Notes under the pieces: generated by a model
The model's database searches: none
What the model was told of the DNA's origin: nothing
What the model saw: the letters and a program-made list of their open reading frames with translations, nothing else
Program-made: the position numbers and the translations under genes
DNA from: Tieghemiomyces parasiticus
Taxonomy: Eukaryota > Kickxellomycota > Dimargaritomycetes > Dimargaritales > Dimargaritaceae
Assembly (NCBI GenBank): GCA_027575765.1
Contig: JANBPT010000584.1
Coordinates: 1-29,414 of the forward strand
Direction: 5' to 3'
Length of the DNA stretch: 29,414 nucleotides
Part shown: positions 11,197 through 19,297 of the stretch, piece by piece
Position numbering within the stretch: position 1 is the stretch's first letter
How the letters are laid out: the number at the start of each line of letters is the position of its first letter

Positions 11197-11238
11197 GCTC
11201 CAAGGCGGCGTAGTCGGCCTTGGAGCATCACGCCGCCT
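11197..11238. repeat. Two overlapping perfect inverted repeats (alternative hairpins)
   Basis: Inverted repeat A: GCTCCAAGGC at 11197-11206 pairs perfectly with GCCTTGGAGC at 11217-11226 around a 10-nt loop. Inverted repeat B: AGGCGGCGT at 11203-11211 pairs perfectly with ACGCCGCCT at 11230-11238 around an 18-nt loop. Their left arms overlap by 4 nt, so both cannot form fully in the same strand at once. No T-run follows. Function unknown; it lies in the MFS upstream region. Confidence 0.75.
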
Positions 11239-11441
11239 CAATCATCCTTCGGACCATTTGCAGTCGGTAGTTCCGTTTCCGTTGTAGACCGTGCCATGAC
11301 TCAGTTATACTCCAATAGATAAATAGCGCACATTCCTTCTTATTCGCTGCCTTCCCCTCCCCCCCCACTTCGTTGCGACTAGGTTGATGGTGGGAATGGA
11401 TGGCTAGGCAGCTCGACCACTGATAGTAGACTGCAGCCGAC

Positions 11442-11450
11442 TTATCAGAT
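11442..11450 (-). promoter_or_regulatory. GATA site, exact ATCTGATAA (minus strand)
   Basis: Plus strand TTATCAGAT; full match to ATCWGATAA on the minus strand. Second element of the cluster. Confidence 0.65.
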
Positions 11451-11565
11451 TCCATAGTTGGCGTCAGACTACCTCGCCATAGGACAAACCAGGTACGCCT
11501 GAACCGTCATGAGGATCAGCGCGGCCGGTTTCCGAATTCACCCGTGGCACCTTGGTTGGTATGTA

Positions 11566-11576
11566 CTATCTGATAG
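11566..11576. promoter_or_regulatory. Palindromic GATA site CTATCTGATAG
   Basis: A perfect inverted pair of GATAG half-sites around a central T. Each strand matches ATCWGATAA except for the last base (G instead of A). Same layout as the exact palindrome at 12177. Confidence 0.5.
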
Positions 11577-11676
11577 GCCCATCCCCTTCCAACCTAGCCC
11601 GTGCCGATGAGCCTAGACACGACAGTACGGGAGCCACCTAGGCCGGTTTGAAGGACGGTGAGAAGCGAGGCCCGCC

Positions 11677-11685
11677 ATCTGATAA
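11677..11685 (+). promoter_or_regulatory. GATA site, exact ATCTGATAA
   Basis: Full match to ATCWGATAA on the plus strand. Fourth element of the cluster, about 1 kb upstream of the MFS start. Confidence 0.65.
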
Positions 11686-12002
11686 TTGTTGTGACCTATT
11701 AAATGGGCAAGAGGCGGACTGGCCGGGGGGTACAAGGTGTCGGATTGCGTGGGAAGGTGCCTGGGAGAGGAGAGGGAGGGGGGAGGGTGCAACCTCACGG
11801 GTGCTGACCTGCCAAACAGGAGCCAGCCGTGCCGACCCATTGGTAGCCCAAGGTCGGAGCGGGATATCTGCAGGGCCAGTCGGATCCCTCTGGCTACTCC
11901 ATTGGCCATTTGTGTAAAGGTGGGTATTGACATCGGACGTTGCCGGCTGTAGACGTGGGTACGGGGCTGCAACGGTCACCGGACGGGTGAGACATGATGG
12001 GA

Positions 12003-12012
12003 GGGGGGGGGG
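12003..12012 (+). repeat. G10 homopolymer
   Basis: Ten consecutive G in the MFS upstream region, shortly before a GATA site. Possibly subject to length error in assembly; no function assigned. Confidence 0.8.
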
Positions 12013-12026
12013 TGGGGATGCTTAAG

Positions 12027-12035
12027 TTATCAGAT
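12027..12035 (-). promoter_or_regulatory. GATA site, exact ATCTGATAA (minus strand)
   Basis: Plus strand TTATCAGAT; full match to ATCWGATAA on the minus strand. Fifth element of the cluster. Confidence 0.65.
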
Positions 12036-12176
12036 TGACGAACCAGGCCCTACCGGAGTCACCTTAAGGGAGCAACCCTTCGTTCCCATGGCAGGGGTAT
12101 TACGACGCTGTCCCACGAGTGTCGGAGCCATCTCAAGGGGGCCAGTCGCCCATACCGAGAGACAGGCCACTCCGAC

Positions 12177-12187
12177 TTATCTGATAA
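12177..12187. promoter_or_regulatory. Perfect palindromic double GATA site TTATCTGATAA
   Basis: Both strands match ATCWGATAA exactly, so two inverted GATAA half-sites share a central T. It is the strongest element of the cluster and lies 250 nt upstream of the TATA box. Confidence 0.7.
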
Positions 12188-12364
12188 CTTGGTGGACGGC
12201 ATGTTAGGTCTCGGCACAAGGCCACCGGACGCCATCAGGTGCGACAGGATTGGCCGGTTGACGGTCGACGTGTGGAGGTAGACAGTGAAAATAGCAGATC
12301 CTCCTGGCTGTTTGTCGCGGAGGGATGGCGGTGACGGTGACTCGACCCCTGCCGACGAAAAGAT

Positions 12365-12373
12365 ATCAGATAG
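12365..12373 (+). promoter_or_regulatory. GATA-like site ATCAGATAG (one mismatch)
   Basis: Matches ATCWGATAA except for the last base. It is the element closest to the TATA box, about 65 nt upstream of it. Confidence 0.45.
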
Positions 12374-12436
12374 GGATTTCGAGCCGGCCCCTCATTCTGC
12401 CGGCCGAGATGGAGGAGGTAAGCAAAGGGTGCGAGA

Positions 12437-12444
12437 TATAAATA
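12437..12444 (+). promoter_or_regulatory. TATA box TATAAATA of the MFS gene
   Basis: Exact TATAWAWR match 222 nt upstream of the MFS start codon and just downstream of the GATA cluster, on the correct strand. It implies a transcription start at roughly 12470-12560 and a leader of about 100-200 nt. Confidence 0.6.
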
Positions 12445-12620
12445 GCCAGGAAATTCTCAAACCCTAGCCATCGTCTTATCCATCGTCGCCCCTCTACTTC
12501 CAGTGGCCTGCAGGTCTTCCCAGCTTTTTCAATACCCTGCATTACCATCCGGCAGCCTGCATTGGCAATTTCTTGAAACGCTTTCCACTTCATCACCCTC
12601 AGTATTTTCCCGTCCCCCGT

Positions 12621-12642
12621 CACACACACACATATATATATA
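12621..12642 (+). repeat. (CA)n(TA)n tract in the MFS leader
   Basis: Compound CACACACACA / TATATATATA dinucleotide repeat ending 23 nt before the ATG, on the sense strand. It lies in the presumed 5' untranslated region. Confidence 0.85.
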
Positions 12643-12665
12643 CACCATCCAACGCCCGGACCACT

Positions 12666-14318
12666 ATGCTCGGTATGGACCCTCCTCAGATGGCCTATGA
12701 GCCCACAAGCACCAGCGTCAGCACCATCGATGACTCCGGCAAACCGACCAAACCCACTAAGGCCGAAGACTGGTCAGAAGACAAATACCCTTCGTATCTC
12801 GAGTCCTCGGCTGACTCGGTAACCTCCTCGACGGCACTCGATCGGCAGCAATGGCGCTACAAACTGATCGCCCTCATCAGCGTCCTTCTCATGTCGGCTG
12901 GCGAGCATTTTGTCAGCAACTCGCTTAGCTCGCTCAAATCAACGCTTAAGAAGGAGCTCGATATCACCAACACCCACTATGGCATCCTCAGCGGCACCGT
13001 GTCGCTCATCAACACCGTCGTTCCGTTCTTCGTCGGGGTCATTATGGATACGTTTGGGCCCGGATGGGGCGCGCTGGTAGCCTGTTCCGCCATCGTCGTG
13101 GGGAACTTTCTCACCGTCATGGGCACCTACGCCCAATCGTTTGCCCTCCTCGTCATTGGCCGGGTGGTCTTCGCCCTGGGATCCTCCAGCATCGTGCTGG
13201 CCCAAGAGACCATCCTGACCGGATGGTTCCGTGGCAAAGGGCTGGCCTTGTCGATCGGACTCCAGATTATGACCTCCAAGCTTTTCGGGTGGTTGGCATC
13301 CGCGACCGTGGTCGATATCGCCGAAGGGACCGGGTTCTACGGGAACGCCTTCTGGGTCGGCGAGGGCATCGCCCTATTTTCGCTGGTCATGGTGGCCATG
13401 TATGGTCTCGTCATGTTTAGACTACGGCGGTCCCAAGGGTCGGTCGTCACGGGTCACCGGTCGGGTGCCCTGGCCCTGGCCTTCTCGGGACAGAGCGCGC
13501 GGGAGGGCGACCGGTCCAAACGCCCGCGGGCCACCTGGCGCCAGCTGTACACCATGGTGTACTTCCCGGATATCTATTGGTACCTGCCGCTCAACGAGAT
13601 GGTGATGGGGGCGGTGTGGACCCCGTTCCTGGGGATAGCCGCCGAGTATGTCATGAAGCGCTGGCACGAGAAGACGTCTGTGGCGGCCTGGAAATCCAGT
13701 ATTTCACTGGCCGTCCCCATTGTGGGATCCCCGGTCATTGGGCTCTTCATTGACCGGTTCGGTGCGCGCGGACCAACCACTATCGCCTCCGCCGTTCTCC
13801 TGCTGGTGGCCGTGGTTCTTCTCGGTTGGACCCACGTCAGTCCTGAGGCCGGCCTGACCCTCTTTTCGCTCTCCCTTACGATCGGACCAGTCGCCCTCAT
13901 ATCGGCCGTCGCCTTGTACCTCCCGCTCAACATGGTGGGCACTGGGATCGGGCTCCTCAAGTGTGGCCTCAATTTCGGTATCATCATCGTTGACGTGCTC
14001 GTTGGTCGCTTGCAGGATTTCGACAATGACTCGTACGACCGGGTCATGGTCATGATGCTCATCCTGGCGTGTGCCGCCGTCGTCACATCCACTCTATTCA
14101 TGATTAGCGACCACTACTGGGAGCGAGGTATCCAGGACGCCCCCTACGCTCGCCGCAACGTGTTGGTGGAGGAGCGCCGGCCCAAGGAGCAGGCCGTGAT
14201 CCAGGCGGCAGCTGATCGTGCTCGCCCTCCCACCTACCGCTACATGTACTTTGGCATTTTCCTGGCCCTGTTTATCGTCAGCTGGGTCTTGTACGGCGTA
14301 TTCCTCATGGTGGCCTAA
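12666..14318 (+). CDS. Major facilitator superfamily transporter, MFSD1-like
   Basis: Single-exon protein of 550 aa from the ATG at 12666; the frame is open further upstream but without an ATG. After a ~65-residue hydrophilic Ser/Thr-rich N terminus there are six membrane segments. A charged cytosolic loop follows (about residues 255-290), then six more segments. A further hydrophobic stretch at the very C terminus (FGIFLALFIVSWVLYGVF) makes a possible thirteenth span. The TM4-TM5 region (GRVVFALGSSSIVLAQETI...WFRGKGLAL) closely resembles the corresponding part of MFSD1, a lysosomal dipeptide transporter in mammals, so a vacuolar/lysosomal small-solute transporter is plausible; the substrate is not known. 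It does not look like the 14-TM siderophore transporter family. The upstream region has a TATA box and an array of iron-type GATA sites. Confidence 0.92.
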   Translation: MLGMDPPQMAYEPTSTSVSTIDDSGKPTKPTKAEDWSEDKYPSYLESSADSVTSSTALDRQQWRYKLIALISVLLMSAGEHFVSNSLSSLKSTLKKELDITNTHYGILSGTVSLINTVVPFFVGVIMDTFGPGWGALVACSAIVVGNFLTVMGTYAQSFALLVIGRVVFALGSSSIVLAQETILTGWFRGKGLALSIGLQIMTSKLFGWLASATVVDIAEGTGFYGNAFWVGEGIALFSLVMVAMYGLVMFRLRRSQGSVVTGHRSGALALAFSGQSAREGDRSKRPRATWRQLYTMVYFPDIYWYLPLNEMVMGAVWTPFLGIAAEYVMKRWHEKTSVAAWKSSISLAVPIVGSPVIGLFIDRFGARGPTTIASAVLLLVAVVLLGWTHVSPEAGLTLFSLSLTIGPVALISAVALYLPLNMVGTGIGLLKCGLNFGIIIVDVLVGRLQDFDNDSYDRVMVMMLILACAAVVTSTLFMISDHYWERGIQDAPYARRNVLVEERRPKEQAVIQAAADRARPPTYRYMYFGIFLALFIVSWVLYGVFLMVA

Positions 14319-16639
14319 CGCTTGTAACCTTGGCTTGGGGATAGTTTTTTTGATTCCCTGCGAAATCAGCCCTTTAATCTTGATAGCATCCTACATATTT
14401 TTAAATATAAATAATAATTATTTTTTGCATGTTTAATGATCTATATCTGGTTTAAATACATTATCGATACACTCTGGACACATTAGCGCCGATGAACGGA
14501 GGGTGAGTAGCCTGGGGCCTGCGAAGGATGGAAAGGGAGTCGTTACGGACGGATTTCGAAATAAAATGAGTGCGATGTATTTATGGCGATGAAGAGGGTG
14601 ACATGGGTCATTGGAGGTATCAAGGGTGGAACAGATATCGACGGGCGGAAGGACGGTTGAGAGGGAGGAGCAAACACATGTGGTATTTGGCTGACACCGC
14701 CGTACCTTCCCCCCACCCTGGACCTACAGCTTGTAAATGTGAGCGTAGCAATCCGGAAACATTGGACAGTTCGGGTCTTTTGGATAAGGTCTAACGGCTC
14801 TCGTTCCGGTAAGACAGTCACAAATTACGAGCCTGAACGGCTCAGCTGAGTGGAGTGCAAGGGATCGCTGCGAGGCGGTAACAGCGGACCGGACCACATG
14901 ACACCCCTCGAAGTCCTGGAATGAGGAGGTCGCTAGTCGCTTGCAGAATGCCTCTACCGCGGTCTTCAGACGAAGGAAGGGAGTGGATGGGCTAGGACAA
15001 GTGATCCCTGGTTTGATCACACGGGTACACGCACGCCACCCGTCTGCTATAGGCAGTCGTGCCCATCCTCGGTGCTATAGTAGCGTCAGACTCCTCCTTT
15101 GGCCCAACATCAGGCCATGGCAGCTGGCAGATACCCGGATTGGAAACAGTAGGCGTTTCGGGCAGCCTTGCGGACCATCCTTCACACCCAGATTGGCCGC
15201 TACATAGCGCGGGCCGAGAGTGAAGGTAGACTCGCGAACCTGAAAGTCTCTTCCGGTAACCTGCAACCCCCCCCCCCCTCGGCTCTGGCAGAGAATTGGC
15301 CGTGACGGGGGCGGAGGGGGGGATTTCATTACACACGGCCCGGATGACTCGTGTCGATTGGCTAGCTCAAAAGGAGAATTTAAAACCCGGCGCACTTTTG
15401 CCTTCCAAGGTTCATGAAGGAGGAAGAGCATGGGAGGGGAGATGGACGGGCGGGAAAGTCGACCCTGTGACCGGCCGAATTTCGGACCAACCCAGGGGCT
15501 ACTCCCCCTGTTTTCTCACCATGAAGGCGCTGCTAACTAGGGCTGTGGCCTCTTCACCTTCTCCTTCCTACCGCGCATCCGCTTGGCAAGGCGTGCATGT
15601 GTGTGGGGCCTGGCGACCGATACTTGGCAGAGACATATCCAAGGGCCCGCCATAAGTGTGTCTTGTCAGCATGATGGCCAATGCCGTTGCGCCCATCATT
15701 CCAGCTGGCACCGTTCGTCCGAAGCAGGTCATGGGGCAGGCGCCAGGACCGCCCAGCGGGGTTCGCAGTGGTCACTGCGCCAGGGCGATATAAACTCCCC
15801 GCCGGAACGTGGACCGCCGTTGGAATCCATGTTGCTCCCTTGCCTGACCACTTCTCGTTAGCCCGCCTGTGCCATTCCCGTTAGTGCGCCCCAGCCTTGG
15901 CCTAGGTTCATTACTGCCCGGCGACCCGCTGTCTTCCGCGCCTAGTTGCCCCGTTCGTCCTACGGATACCTTATTTGGAGCGACGCCGACCCGACCTGTG
16001 TTCCGTCCACCCGGTGGCTACGCACTGCCCCCTCGCCCAACCCACCCTCCTGTCGCCTCCTCACTCGGCCACGCAAGCCCGCTTCGTGCTGCGCACTTGG
16101 CCCGTGGCGGATTGTGTCCAGCCGCCGTCCGTCTATGTATTGAGGTGGCGGTCCCCGGCTGTTGTGCCGTGCCAGTAAACATTATCTTCCCCCACCCTAC
16201 GCACTCCGCTTCGAACCCAAACCCCACAGCCCTACTTATTTTACTTCGTCTATTGACCTGTTGCCCCCCCACCCCTGTCAACGGCTTTCCGCCAGGGACC
16301 CCAGCCAAGTTTAACCACTCACCGACTCTCGTGCCAAGCTTTATACGGCCCGACCCTCCTGGCCAGCCCTTGTCGGCACAATTCCCCGCCATTACCCAGT
16401 CCTACTGCACCTTTCCACCCCCTTTTTACGGCGCTTCATTCGCACCGCCCTCCATCTGACAACGACCTGGTCTAGTCGTCCTACACCTTTCTTGTCCACC
16501 GCGATATCCGGACCGTTACTTGTCTGTCGGCACCATTGCCCGCACCGATAGCGGGCCCTCTGAGTTCTACTACACACCACCGCCCGTGCAGCCCAGGGCT
16601 TCCCGCGCTCGTTCTCGGCCTCGTCTGTACTCCGCCACC
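14319..16639. other. Spacer and CT-rich leader upstream of the REEP gene
   Basis: The left end is AT-rich (about 14395-14430) and likely holds the MFS 3' end. The middle has no recognisable gene and a 12-C run at 15267-15278. A TATA-like TATAAAC occurs at 15789-15795. From about 15840 to 16630 the plus strand is strongly C/T-rich; a 196-codon open frame there has only biased Pro-rich composition and is best read as promoter or leader of the following gene. Confidence 0.55.
15267..15278 (+). repeat. C12 homopolymer
   Basis: Twelve consecutive C in intergenic DNA. No function assigned; the length may be imprecise. Confidence 0.8.
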
Positions 16640-18722
16640 ATGGTGTTCTACCTCATTGGCCGGCTCGTTTGGTAAGTACCGCCCAACCGTCAGCGAGGTC
16701 CTGCCACTGACCCCAGAGGCGTATTCCCGTCCTGAGTTGTCCATGCCACACCTTTCCTCAACCCCCTAGCGGCCTTGCTAGCCGATGGGATTCCTGTGGC
16801 CGAGCGTCTTCTGGCGGGTTTACAGGGAAGAAGTGAACACCTGAATACCCCTGGCTTGTCGCGCCAGCGGGGGGGGGCCTTGTCCCTACGTCTACTGCAG
16901 CTTCTGCATGCTACTCCCTGCTCAAGCAGGCCTGTGCTTCAACCTACCTCCTAGTTCAGAGTTGCCGACCACGTCCGCTGACCACCTAAGCCCGATCATA
17001 GGGAAAGAGGGATCCGGCCAGTCAGCTGATAGGCTAGAAGGGTCAATCGTACCGCTTCCGATCTGTTTAGACTGCTTCACGTTCAATACCTAGTAGGCTT
17101 GCCAAGATCTCCAGCCGGTCTCTGTGACTATCCGAGTCGCAATAATAACCCGTCCAAGAACACTAGCTGCCACTCCCAACTAACCCCCCCCCAATACATA
17201 TCACTATCCACGCTTGCACTCCTAGCCACGGGGTAGGCCACGTCTATCCAGCTTACGCCTCCTACAAAGCCCTCAAAGCGCCAGACAGCGCCCAGGAATT
17301 GACTCATTGGCTCACCTACTGGATCGTCATTGGCCTGTTTGCCTGTGTGGAGTTTGTGACGGACATTTTTATCTTCTGGCTGCCCTTCTACAACCTGTTT
17401 AAAATTGGCGTTGTACTCTGGCTGATGTTGCCGCAGACCCAGGTAAGTTGTTTGATGCTAACCTTGCGGAGCGGCTGGTGGCACCAGACATCTCGACACC
17501 CGGGATCCAGTACCATTAAACTAACCCTCTCCCTCGGAGGTTCCCGTTCTCTTCTCCCACCATCGTCTTCACATCACCCACGCACAGGGCGCCACCTATG
17601 TCTACCACACCGTGGTGCGGCCCTGGCTCATTGAAAACGAATCCAAAATTGACGGATACCTGCACCAGGCCCAGACCGAGGCCCAATCCCAGACCTCATT
17701 CTGGGGCCAGCGTGGCGCTGAGACCCTGCGCCGTGTGGCCATGGACAGCCTCACCAAGGTAAGGATGGGGGGCTGTCGATGTTGGACCGGGGACAGGGTC
17801 CCCGCGTGTATCGCCCATGCACACTTGTCTGTGCCTAACGTCAGCCGCTAACAAACTACCTACTGCACTGTGGCTTTCCTGCTTCTAACTCGTCCATCTC
17901 GCCATCTAGGGCCAGGCCTACATTGTCAACCAGGCCGACAATGACAGCAGGCCGTCCGCGCAGATAATGTCCTCTAGCCGCATCGAGGAGATTGCCAGCG
18001 ACGGCGAGGGCCATTCCTCAGCGGTACACTACGCGGCCAGTTCCCCCTCCACTGCCACCCATCTCCGCCAGCGCGGCCAGACCACCACCGATTCGGACAG
18101 CGCTGCCTCTGCCCTCTCCATGAACACTGTTGCCAACCTAGCCTCCGCCTACCTTGGCTCGGGCCTCACCCGCCTGTCTACGTCGCCCATGTCCCTGCTG
18201 AACACCCTCAACTCGTTAATGGTCAACAACACCGCCATCTCCGACCCCGAACAAGCCGCCCACCAGGCCCAACTCATCCAGGAGCAGCGCGAGAAACTTC
18301 AGAGTCTTCTCCGCGAGCTCGACGCGACCGAGGCCACCCTACGTGCGCGTGCCCCTGAGGCTGTGGTGGGGTGTACCCTGACTGGTGGTAGTGGTGGTGC
18401 GTCGTCAACCGCGACGCCACCAGTACTCCCGCCTCCACCGCCAGGTTACATGCCCATGCCTGTACCTGTGGCCGAGACCCCACCGCCGGTGCCCGCCCCA
18501 CCTGCCGAGGTCTACCCACCCCAGACGCCGCAGAGACAGTCCAGCCCGTCGGACGAGTACGACAGCTCGGACGATATGGTGCTCCTCGGCGCCTCCACGA
18601 TGCGTTTGCCCGATAGTCCGGTTGGTACACCCGGCCACCAGTCTGGCCACCGTCCTTCTCCTGGGCCGGGTCAGCAAGGTTCGCCGCCAGCCGGCAGCGA
18701 CAAGGCTGGCTGGCTGTGGTAG
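16640..18722 (+). CDS. REEP / TB2-DP1-HVA22 family ER membrane-shaping protein
   Basis: Exons 16640-16671, 17226-17442, 17588-17758 and 17910-18722 give 410 aa. The start sits in an ideal context (GCCACCATGG), with the first donor GTAAGT 32 nt later. Joining exons 1 and 2 gives MVFYLIGRLV followed by VYPAYASYKALKA, the family signature. Residues about 38-80 contain two long hydrophobic hairpin segments (YWIVIGLFACVEFVTDIF; WLPFYNLFKIGVVLWLML), ending in LPQTQGATYVY and a VRPWL motif. The start position and the MVxxxIxRLV-type opening are closer to REEP1-4 (Rop1 in fission yeast) than to Yop1/REEP5-6. These proteins insert hairpins into tubular ER and can link it to the cytoskeleton. The C-terminal 250 residues are Ser/Pro-rich and likely disordered, with a predicted coiled coil at about 254-287. 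Intron 1 is 554 nt, by far the longest in the gene. Confidence 0.93.
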
Positions 18723-19297
18723 CCAACCCTACGCATTGGACTTCCAATATCTATTCTCTCCCCTCCTTCCCCCTTGGGTTGTATTTTTTTCTTTTTTGCC
18801 GCTAACTCCCACTTCTCCTTCTCCTTATTTTCTTCCTCCCCCTTCCTATTTCACCGTTTGTACTCCATTTCATGGACTTCGAACTCCCCTTTGACCCTGC
18901 TTTTACACACATGCACACACACTCTCTCCTTTCAGAGAATTATGGAGAACGGTTGCCACCCTCGCAATTCTCTCTAATCCTTTCCACCCCTTCTCTTCAT
19001 AAACGCTTGATCCCAAGCCGCGGTTTGTTTCTTAATTTTGAATTGTTGTATTGTAAAACGTCAAAGTGTGGAACCACCGTGAATATAATGACGTAAACTA
19101 CGATCGTGCGGTTCAGGATGGAGAATGGTTAAAGTAAAGAAGGGAGAGTATAGCTTCGCTCCGGTTGAGAGCAATGAAAGATACGACACAAATAGGTGGA
19201 AAATGAAAACTGTATGGTATATACATGTATATATATATAATATAAAAAAGATATTCACACTCGTGCACCATACCATAGCGGGTCCATAGCGGAATGT
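18723..19297. other. Convergent 3' region between REEP and mannosidase genes
   Basis: Tail-to-tail spacer of 575 bp holding the 3' ends of both genes. It contains a CT-rich stretch, a CA-rich tract near 18905-18924 and an AT-rich tract at 19218-19250. No gene seen. Confidence 0.7.
19218..19250. repeat. (TA)n-rich tract in the convergent 3' region
   Basis: Alternating T/A stretch interrupted by ACATG, ending in an A-run. It lies about 50-80 nt past the mannosidase stop and may contribute to 3'-end formation. Confidence 0.7.

Larger units (their letters stand above)
10638..12665 (+). promoter_or_regulatory. Long upstream region of the MFS gene with clustered GATA-factor sites
   Basis: Two kilobases without a recognisable gene, lying between the kinase stop and the MFS start. 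The first few hundred bases presumably hold the kinase 3' end. From 11175 to 12373 there are seven ATCWGATAA-like elements (five exact), plus a double inverted repeat at 11197-11238, an ATGACTCA bZIP (AP-1/Gcn4-type) site at 11296-11303, several CCAAT boxes and a TATA box at 12437. This architecture fits a complex regulated promoter. The ORFs inside have no family features. Confidence 0.7.

Noticed and set aside
11088..12565. Six CCAAT boxes in the GATA-rich region, suggesting joint HapX/CCAAT-complex iron control
   Set aside because: A pentamer on both strands is expected about three times in 1.5 kb, so six copies are not clearly enriched, and no consistent CCAAT-to-GATA spacing was seen.
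15869..16459. 196-codon plus-strand ORF
   Set aside because: Composition is the Pro/Ser/Leu bias expected from translating CT-rich leader DNA; no domain, and it lies directly upstream of the REEP start.
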